Positions 55,259 through 64,000 of a stretch of 64,000 bases of DNA are shown piece by piece. The stretch covers positions 126,923,640 to 126,987,639 of the forward strand of contig CAKMRJ010005634.1 of NCBI GenBank assembly GCA_928212115.1, in the 5' to 3' direction. The translations under genes and the position numbers were made by a program. How positions within the stretch are numbered: the stretch's first letter is position 1; each line of letters opens with the position of its first letter. This DNA is from Lactuca virosa (Eukaryota > Streptophyta > Magnoliopsida > Asterales > Asteraceae). Under the pieces are notes generated by a model. The model saw nothing but the letters and a program-made list of their open reading frames with translations. It was not told the origin of the DNA and searched no databases.

Positions 55259-57348
55259 GGTCAAAACTTAGGGTTTTTATATCTTATTCAAATCAATTTA
55301 CATGTTAGAAAATATGGGATTTTCTGGGAAAAACATGCCTATGTATTTCATAACTCAGTAACGATGGCTTTTCGATATTACAGTAAATCTTTACAAAAGG
55401 AAATGAATTATTTATCACTGGATTAAATAAACGATTTTTCCTTAACAAAATACGCTTATGAACTCACCAGCTTTATGCTGATATTTTACAACTGCTTGTA
55501 TTCTCAGGTGCTCATTAGACAGGTATCCCGTTACTTTTGGAGAAGACGGAGCGTATAGAAGTCTTGTCTTTTCTTTTGTCCTAACTAATGTATCTATGAA
55601 ACTTGTAGTACTTTGTTTTCAAACGAATGTAATTATTTCTATGTAATGTAATGGTTGTGTTTACTATGCTTACTATGTTCTATGCTTACTATGTTCATTG
55701 GTTGTGATACTACATATGACGTCACTCCGCCCCGGAACGTTTCCGCCATCGGTTTCGGGGTGTGAGACGTCTTCCAGGGCAAGTGGCCGTGACGAACGCA
55801 ATGACGTATCGAGCTCACGAGGTGAATATTAGAAACTCACGAGGTGAACTCAGAAAATTCACCCTATAAATAGAAATCGAGGGTCAGCCGATTTTGGTTG
55901 CTCTATCTCTTCTCTCCCACTCCCGATACCCCTCTCTAAGCCCTATTTTAACCCCCCGAAGCCACGATATCTCCCGAGACCCGACGCAAGTCCCGGAGCC
56001 CGAAGATCCCTAGAAGAAAAGAGTTTCCGAGCCGAAGCTCTGCCCGTGAGAAGCCCGGTGTGTAAAGATCTTCTAGTTTCACCGAAGAAATACCACTCTT
56101 AGAGCCGTAGTGCTGCCCGATCATCTCTGATCAAGTGAGTGTGTGGTTACTTTCTTCTAACACATAATTATTTAAGTATTTGCTATGAACTACGTGATAT
56201 GTGTTTATTATATTGTTGTTATATGTGGAGTGTATAGTCCCTTTCACAAATACGATTTTAATACAAGTATTGTATGGAGGTATTACGTAATGTTTTGTGT
56301 GAGTGTGTAGTTACTTTCTTCTACGCATAAATATGAAAGTATTTTGCTATGAAAATACGTGCTATGTGTTTATACGTGTTTGGTTACTTGAGATGGTTGT
56401 TGGAATGAATGTTTTATACAATTTTTAAATTTTGATAACTAAACCATATATGTAATTTATATCTACGAATATGTCCGGGTAAAACATGGGTAGATAAGTG
56501 ATTGTGGTATGAAAGATGTTATAGATAATCTTAGCAGATGCGCAAATAGTAAATGTCATAATACTAGCAGATGCGCTTATAGGATAATCCATGCAGATGC
56601 GCTATAGGATTATAAGACGGCAGATGCGCCAAATAGAGAATGTCGTAATCCTGGCAGATGCGCTTAAAGGATAATGTTGGCAGATGCGCCTAATAGTGTA
56701 TGTCGTAATGTTGGCAGATGCGCTAATAGTGTATGTCGTAATCCAGGCAGAGAGTGACGCGTAATAGTGAATGTCGTAATCCTGGCAGAGGCGCTTAAAG
56801 GATAAAGTTGGTAGATGCGCTTATGTAGCAATGGATTTTGTGCCAATTCCTTAGGTCAATCCTTAGGAATGAATGAATGAGGATAGTTGATGCTTAGGGT
56901 AAACCTTAAGAAATAAAGAAGATAATGGGATGGGTAATTGGGTTGATTGTTTGATGATTAAATATAATAATTATATTTTGTGGGTTGAAACCCTATATGC
57001 TCACCAGGCTCCCATGCCTGACCCACTCATTTCTTTTTATTACAGGTAGTGGCGCAAGGGCATAAGTTGGTTGACCATGACGAGAGATAATGGATTATAG
57101 GCCAGTAGTTATAAATAACTGTTGTAAGGTCTATTTTGATCTGTTTATGCTTTTGGTCTATATTGAACATGACATCCCGATATTTTGTTATATAATGAAA
57201 ATACCTTTCTTTAAAGAAAGCTTTGATAATTTATCATATTTGTTTTTGGGAACAAATTCCGCATCTGTGTTTTCTTAAAGATTACTCTGTGTTTTAAAAA
57301 AAACATAAACAAATCGGTCTTTTCGGCCGTGAAATTGGGGATGTCACA

Positions 57349-58879
57349 GTTGGTATCAGAGCATTAGTTAAGCGAACTAGGAATTTGTAGGATTCTAGAC
57401 TTAAACTTCGAATGCTAAGCGATGATTGTGAGATGAGTGTCTACCATATTATAGACACAAGCACTAGTATATTTTAGGAAGATGCTAAAATGCTTTTATG
57501 TGCTAAATGCTATATGTTGTCCTATATGATCTTGTTTGTTCGGCTCTATGGTCTGTTCCGACGGGTCTGGAACCTTAGTGTTAGGTTCTAAGCGTATGAC
57601 TAGCGATAATTAGAACTAGCATGTAAACGTTTCGGAGTGAGTGATAAGGAGATTTATATGTCTATCGTAAATAAAGGTTTCTTATCTAACTTCTCGCCCG
57701 GTACACCAAACGTCGCTTGGGTGTACAAAACTTATGGTGGAGACTCGTAGAGAATTGAGTCAATGAAAATGGAGAAAATGAAAAGGCTCTATGATAGTGA
57801 ATGACAGCTACGGAGATATCTTAAGAGTGGTATCTTGCCTTTAGAATATGTCTAAAAAATAACGGAACGTTTAGGGGAGTACGTACGTCTGAGGTACACC
57901 TTCGATTGGCAGGATGGTGGACGAGTTGTGTTTGTTGTAATTCTTGAAGTTGTCCCATCGTCTGGAATTTCCATCACCAACCGAGTTGAAGTTAGAATTG
58001 AGGATTGAAGATACGCATGGAGAAGTCCTAGTAGAGTCTAGGAGAATTTTTATGATTAATTGGACACATTCGTATGTGTTAAACTGTTTTGTGATTTTAG
58101 GACTTGGGGACTGCGGGACCATACTTGGGACGAGTATGAGTAGGTGTGAATAGTAGTAGAGATCTATACTACTGGAAGCACAGGACTCACGCTTGGATCA
58201 GGGGAAAGTCACAGGGTACCAAGAAGCTAGTGATTGTTGGTCTCGTTTTATTCAAGTATGTCGTTACCATTGTTTCGGTAGTGACTAAGAAGATGATTGA
58301 TATTCTGGGCTTATCGGTCATATCAAATTGAGTCCGATACGATGAGTTTGTTACGTGGTTCATTGAACCAAGTTCGAGGGGGTAGCATTGAATCAAGTCA
58401 GAAGATTGAAATCAATGCGATCGATAGCATCGCGCTCGTTGTTAAGGAAGCTTGTAGCTCAATGCTACATGTAAAATGTGATTATATCACATTAGATATG
58501 AAGGAAGTTATTCCATTCTGGAATTTGACTCTAAGAGATTGAGTCTAAGCGTTGCATCATACGATGAGAGTGTCATTAGAAACACGGCCCAGTCTGTTGC
58601 AATAGATAAAGGAAAGTACTTATTCTAAGAAGAAGAAGGAGTCCCCACTAAGGATTTTATTTTGTAACCTGAGGTTATGGTTTGAAAGTCCAACATGTAC
58701 GAAAAGCAGATGCAAGATTGAGCATCGTCTGCGTCAGAAGCCCTAGAGTTAGATGCTCTTTCGAGGAACGATAGGAGCTACGATTATTACCTAGGATGAA
58801 GAAATAACGTATGAAATCATTATACAAGCCTTATTTCGTTGATGATTCCGGGACGTAATCATCCTAAAGGGGAGATAAT
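57349..58879 (+). mobile_element. Array internal region 3
   Basis: Primer-binding site 57351-57362, polypurine tract about 58866-58878 (AAAGGGGAGATAA). Collinear with regions 1 and 2, with many small indels. Confidence 0.8.
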
Positions 58880-61297
58880 TGTACGCCCGTAGATCGGGAT
58901 CGGGATAGTCAATTTAGAGACGATAAGCATCAAAAAGACTTTGATGGAAGATTATTTATAAGGATTAATCTTAACCAAGTTGTAGTATTATGTCTCAAGG
59001 TTTCCGAAATATAAAGAACACCGAAATCCGATTTATAACGAAGAAGTTATGACATGTCGAAGTTTCGCGACAAAACCGGTACGACACAGCGCGACGTAAA
59101 TAGTGAATTTACGTTAGATCGATATTTGGCCTTAGAGATCTAAATAAAAGTCGTAGAATATGTTAAACCGAGAGCGTGCGTGAAAAAACGCCCAAATCTG
59201 ACTTTATGAGGAGGAAAGTTATGATTTTTCAAAGTTTCGGCTTTACAGTTGTACAACCCGAAGTTCGAATATGAGATCGAGCGAGATTTAGCGACAACAA
59301 TCTAAACGAGAATTGAAGATCTGGTTGATAGTAGTCCAACGGTAAAAAGACAGACAAAAACAGACGTCAGACGAAGAAGTTATGGATTTCTAACGGAGTT
59401 TTCATGTCCCGGCCTACTAAAAATAATATAATAAATATATTAAAAATAAAGTCAAAATTAGCCGACGAAGTAAAACGAGAGTTGTAGAGCATAATCTCAC
59501 CTACGCGTGAATATAAAGAACGTCGAAAATGGGCTCGTATGCGAAAGTTATGAATTTCTGAAATTCGGGGCGTGAACCCCAAGGCTGTGTCGGAGCTCAC
59601 GAGGTGAGCATATGTGGCTCACGAGGTGAGTCAGTTCATGAGGTGAGCATTAGTGACTCACGAGGTGAACAAATGATGGACGTCTTCCAGGGCAAGTGGC
59701 CGTGAGGAACGCAATGACGTATCGAGCTCACGAGGTGAATATCAGAAACTCACGAGGTGAGCCAGTTCACGAGGTGAATATTAGAAACTCACGAGGTGAA
59801 CTCAGAAAATTCACCCTATAAATAGAAATCGAGGGTCAGCCGATTTTGGTTGCTCTATCTCTTCTCTCCCACTCCCGATACCCTCTCTAAGCCCTATTTT
59901 AACCCCCCCGAAGCCCCGGTATCATCTGAGACCCGAAGCAAGTCCCGGAGCCCGAAGATCCGAGAAGAAAGGAGTTTCCGAGCGAAGCTTGCCCGCCGAG
60001 AAGCCCGGATGTGAAGATCTTCTAGTTTCACCGAAGAAATACTACTCTTAGAGCCATAGTGCTGCCCGATCATCTTCTGATCAAGTGAGTGTGTGGTTAC
60101 TTTCTTCTAACACATAAATATTAAGTATTTGCTATGAAATACATGATATGTGTTTATATATATTGTTGTTTATATGTGTGAGTGTATAGTCCTTTCAAAA
60201 TACGATTTTAATACAAGTATTGTTGGAGGTATTAAGTATATGTTTTGGTGTGAAGTGTGTAGTACTTTCTTCTACCGCATAGATATGAAGTATTTGTTAT
60301 GAAATACGGCTATGGTTTATACGTTGTTTTTTATGAGATGGTTGTTGGAATGAATGTTTTATACAGGTTTTTAAATGAACTAAACCATATATGTAATTTA
60401 TATCTACGAATATGTCGGGTAAAACATGGGTAGATAAGTGATGTGGTATGAAAGATGTTATAGATAATCTTAAAAGATGCGCAAAATAGTAAATGTCATA
60501 ATACTAGCAGATGCGCTTATAGGATAATCCTGGCAGATGCGCTTATAGGATAAGGTCGGCAGATGCGCCAAATAGAGAATGTCGTAATCCTGGCAGATGC
60601 GCTTAAAGGATAATGTTGGCAGATGCGCCTAATAGTGTATGTCGTAATGTTGGCAGATACGCCTAATAGTGTATGTCGTAATCCATGCAGTGGGCGCCTA
60701 ATAGTGAATGTCGTAATCCTGGCAGAGGCGCTTTAAAGGATAAAGTTGGTAGATGCGCCTGATGTAGCAATGGATTTTGTGCCAATTCCTAGGTCAATCC
60801 TTAGGAATGAATGAATGAAGGATAGTTGATGCTTAGGGTAAAACCTTAAGAAATAAAGAAGATAATGGGGATGGGTAATTGGGTTGATTGTTTGATGATT
60901 AAATATAATAATTATATTATTGTGGGTTGAAAAAAACCTATATGCTCACCAGGCTCCAAGCCTGACCCACTCAGTTTCTTTGTATTACAGGTAGTGGCGC
61001 AAGGGCATAAGTTGGTTGACATGACGAGAGATAATGGATTATAGGCCCAGTAGTTATAAATAACTGTTGTAAGGTCTATTTTGATCTGTTAATGCTTTTG
61101 GTCTGTATTGAACAGACATCCGTATTTTGTTATATAATGAAAATACATTTCTTTAAAGAAATGCTTTCATATAAATTCTTATCATATTTTGTTTTGGAAC
61201 AAATTCCGCATCTGTTTTCTATAAAAGATTACTCTGATTTTAAAAACAAAGCATAAACAAATCGGTCTTTTCTGGCCGTGAAATTGGGGATGTCACA
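58880..61297 (+). repeat. Array LTR-D
   Basis: 2418 bp starting TGTACGCCCG (one A lost). TATA at 59816, minisatellite 60471-60760, acceptor-like TTTGTATTACAG near 60990. Confidence 0.92.
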
Positions 61298-62823
61298 GTT
61301 GGTATCAGAGCATTAGTTTAAGCGAACTAGGAATTTGTAGGATTTCTAGACTTAAACTTAGATGCTAAGCGATGATTGTGAGAGAGTGTCTACCATGTTA
61401 TAGACACAAGCACTAGTATATTTTAGGAAAGATGCCTAAAATGCTTTTATGTGCTAAATGCTATATGTTTGTCATATATGATATTGTTTGTTCGGATCTA
61501 TGGTCTGTTGCCAACCGGGTCTGGAAACCTTACGTGTATAGGATTCTAAGCGTATGACTACGATATTAGAACTAGCATGTAAACGTTTCGGAGTGATAAG
61601 GAGATTTATACGTCTATCGTAAATAAAGCTTTCTTATCTTAAATTCTCGCCTGGTACACCGAACGTCTGCTTGGGTGTACAAAACATTATGGTGGAGACT
61701 CGTAGAGAATTGAGTTAATGGAGAAAATGAAGGCTTATGATGTGAATGCAAGCTATCGGAAGATATCTTAAGAGTGGTATCTTGCCTTTAGAATATGTTG
61801 ATTAAAATAACGGAACGTTTAGGGGAGTACGGTACGTATGAGGTACACCTTCGATTGGCAGGATGGTAGAACGATTGGTGTAATTCTTGAAGTTGTCCCA
61901 TCGTTTGGAATTTCCATCACCAACCGAGTTGAAGTAGAATTGATGATTGAAGATACGCATGGAAGAAGTCCTAGTAGAGTCTAGGAGAATTTTATGATTA
62001 ATTGGACACCTTCATATGTGTTAAACTGTTTTGTGATTTTAGGACTTGGGGACTGCGGGACAATACTTAGGACGAGTATGAGTAGGTGTGAATAGTAGTA
62101 GAGATCTATACTACTGGAAGCACATGACTCACGCTTGGATCAGGGAAAGTCACAAGGTTACCAAGAAGCTAGTGATTGGTCTCGTTTTATTCAAGTATGT
62201 CGTTACCATTGTTTTGGTAGTGACTAAGAAGATGATTGATATTCTGAGCTAGCGGTCATATCAAATTGAGTCCGACTACGATGAGTTTGTTACGTGGTTC
62301 ATTGAACCAAGTTCGAGGTAGCATCTGAATCAAGTCAGAAGATTGAAATCAATGCGATCGATAGCATCACGCTCGTTGTTAAGGAAGCTTGTAGCTAGAA
62401 ATGCTACATGTAAAAATGTGATTATATCACATTAGAATATGAAGGAAGGTATATTCCATTCTGGAATTTGACTGTAAGAGACTTGAGTCTAAGCGTTGCA
62501 TCATACGATGAGAGGTCATTAGAACACGGCCCAGTCTGTTGCAATAGATAAAGGAAAGTACTTATTCTAAGAAGAAGAAGGAGTCCCCAGTAAGGATTTA
62601 TTTTGTAACCTGAAGGTTATGGTTGAAAGTCCAACATAGTACGAAAAGCAGATGCAAGATTGAGCATCGTCTGCAGTCAAGAAGCCCTAGAGTTAGATGC
62701 TCTTTCGAGGAAACATAGAAGCTACGATTATTACCTAGGATGCAGAAATAACGTATGGAATCATTATACAAGCCTTATTTCGTTGATGATTCTGGGACGT
62801 AATCATCCTAAGGGGGAGATAAT
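61298..62823 (+). mobile_element. Array internal region 4
   Basis: Primer-binding site 61300-61311, polypurine tract 62810-62822. A frame at 62660-62820 reads SIVCSQEALELDALSRKHRS, with a DALSRK word like the end of Ty3 RNase H, the only protein-like trace seen. Confidence 0.8.
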
Positions 62824-64000
62824 TGTAACGCCTGTAGATCCGGGCTAGTCAATTTAGAGACGATAAGCATCAAAAATGACTTTTGATGGAAGATTATTTA
62901 GAAGGATTAATCTTAACCAAGTTGTAGTATATGTCTCAAGGTTTCCGAAAATATAAAGAACGCCGAAATCCGAGTTATAACGAAGAAGTTATGACATGTC
63001 GAAGTTTCGCGACAAAACCGGTACGACACAGCGCGACGTAAATAGTGAATTTACGTTAGAGCGATATTTGGCCTTAGCGATCTAAATGAAAGTCGTAGAA
63101 TACGTTAAACCGAGAGCGTGCGTGAAAAGAACGCCCAAATCTGACTTCGTATGAGGAAGTTATGATTTTTCAAAGTTTCGGCTTTACAGTCTACAACCCG
63201 AAGTTCGAATATGAGATCGAGCGAGATTTAGCCGAAACAATCTAAACGAGAATTGAAGATCTGGTTGATAGTAGTCCAACGGTAAAAAGACAGACAAAAA
63301 CAGACGTCAGACGAAGAAGTTATGGATTTCTAACGGAGTTTTCCTGTCCCGGCCTACTAAAAATAATATAATAAAATATATTAAAAATAAAGTCAAAATT
63401 AGCCGACGAAGTCTAAACGAGAGTTGTAGAGCATAATCTCACCTACGCGTGAATATAAAGAACGTCGAAAACGGAGCTCGTATGCGAAAGTTATGAATTT
63501 ATGAAGTTTGGGGCGTGAACCTCAAGGCTGTGTCGGAGCTCACGAGGTGAGACAGTTCACGAGGTGAGCATTAGTGACTCACGAGGTGAACAGATGATGG
63601 ACGTCTTCCAGGGCAAGTGGCCGTGACGAACGCAATGACGTATCGAGCTCACGAGGTGAATATTAGAAACTCACGAGGTGAGCCAGTTCACGAGGTGAAT
63701 ATTAGAAACTCACGAAATCTCAGCACTCTATCTCTTCTTCCCACCCGATACCCTCTCTAAGCCCTATTTTAACCCCCCCGAAGCCCCGGTATCATCCTGA
63801 GACCCGAAGCAAGTCCCGGAGCCCGAAGATCCCGAGAAGAAAAGAGTTTCCGAGCCGAAGCTCTGCCCGCGAGAAGCCCGGTGTGTGAAGATCTTCTAGT
63901 TTCACCGAAGAAATACTACTCTTAGAGCCATAGTGCTGCCCGATCATCTTCTGATCAAGTGAGTGTGTGGTTACTTTCTTCTAACACATAAATATTAAGT
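62824..64000 (+). repeat. Array LTR-E, partial
   Basis: Starts TGTAACGCCTGTAG and runs off the window. About 55 bases around 63714, including the TATA box, are missing compared with LTR-D. Confidence 0.9.

Larger units (their letters stand above)
44729..55767 (+). mobile_element. Gyp-3: Ty3/gypsy chromovirus, full length
   Basis: 11,039 bp, inserted in Array LTR-C. LTRs 44729-47646 and 52822-55767, primer-binding site 47650-47661, gag-protease from 48216, RT-RNase H, integrase, chromodomain to 52768, polypurine tract 52809-52821. LTRs are nearly identical by eye, so insertion is recent. Pol has two frameshifts and three stops. The 3' LTR ends TGTGAGA instead of TGTGACA. Confidence 0.94.
52822..55767 (+). 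repeat. Gyp-3 3' LTR
   Basis: 2946 bp, same layout as the 5' LTR. The TATA box is intact (CCTATAAAAAGG at 53109-53120). Differs from the 5' copy by scattered single bases and a duplicated CTATGCTTACTATGTT near 55680. Last bases TGTGAGA. Confidence 0.93.
43936..57348 (+). repeat. Array LTR-C, split by Gyp-3
   Basis: LTR parts 43936-44728 and 55768-57348. Gyp-3 entered within the TCACGAGGTGA cluster, about 130 bases before the TATA box. Both halves have many one- or two-base losses relative to the other LTRs. Confidence 0.9.
35992..64000 (+). mobile_element. Array: tandem LTR-internal units of a non-autonomous Ty3-like element
   Basis: Five LTRs (starts 35992, 39921, 43936, 58880, 62824) alternate with four internal regions of about 1.5 kb, all head to tail. 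Start-to-start distances are 3929, 4015, about 3900 after subtracting Gyp-3, and 3944. Each internal region begins with a Met-tRNA primer-binding site and ends with polypurine tract AAGGGGGAGATAA, but encodes no recognisable gag or pol. Left flanking AAATA (35987-35991) could be a target duplication; the right end is beyond the window. Confidence 0.9.

Noticed and set aside
35992..64000. Helitron or DNA-transposon origin for the Array
   Set aside because: Primer-binding sites, polypurine tracts and TG...CA ends at every unit show LTR-retrotransposon structure.
1..64000. Host gene, bacterial operon or integrated plant DNA virus
   Set aside because: All coding traces fit Ty1/copia or Ty3/gypsy elements; no host exon set, no operon layout, and no caulimovirus movement or coat protein was seen.

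Overview
This is plant nuclear DNA made almost entirely of LTR retrotransposons. I see no host protein gene, tRNA or rRNA gene. The families are chromovirus-type Ty3/gypsy (Tekay/Del-like), Ty1/copia, and Tat-lineage Ty3/gypsy. Palindromic words such as TGGACTCGCCGAGTCCA and TCACGAGGTGA, together with the gag/pol variants, suggest Asteraceae, perhaps a lettuce (Lactuca). That assignment is from memory of such repeats and is not proven here.

Element names: Cop-0, Cop-1 and Cop-2 are copies of one Ty1/copia family. Gyp-1, Gyp-2 and Gyp-3 are three chromovirus elements with different LTRs. Tat-a and Tat-b are two Tat-lineage 3' portions. Array is a tandem run of a short non-autonomous element.

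1-24850 is a five-deep nest. Cop-0 (minus, 23445-24850 visible) is split in its 3' LTR by Gyp-1 (minus, 1-23444). Gyp-1 is split in pol by Cop-1 (plus, 1643-17940, duplicated site GTTCT). Cop-1 is split by Gyp-2 (plus, 5350-13992, duplicated site GTTTA). The 3' LTR of Gyp-2 holds a 382-bp solo LTR (13054-13435, duplicated site AATAC). Gyp-2 has the best coding content: an acidic coiled-coil ORF, then gag-protease and RT-RNase H-integrase-chromodomain in one frame broken by two stops. An assembly gap lies at 12702-12855.

24851-31200 holds two Tat-lineage 3' ends in opposite orientation. Each carries an accessory gene antisense to its own element, and three introns occupy matching places and have nearly identical lengths in the two copies.

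31201-35991 is Cop-2, a decayed relative of Cop-1 truncated by the Array. 35992-64000 is the Array: five LTRs of about 2.4 kb alternating with four nearly non-coding 1.5-kb internal regions, head to tail, period about 3.9 kb. The third LTR is interrupted by Gyp-3 (44729-55767, duplicated site CGTCT), a young-looking chromovirus whose LTRs are nearly identical by eye but whose pol has two frameshifts and three stops.

The parts relate as autonomous-type elements (Gyp-2 and Gyp-3, both damaged) versus parasites that keep only LTRs, primer-binding site and polypurine tract (Array). Several families carry dense arrays of short perfect palindromes in LTR or leader, and the three chromovirus LTRs share a block near their 3' end. 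These, the tandem Array and the intron-bearing antisense gene are the points most worth a second look.
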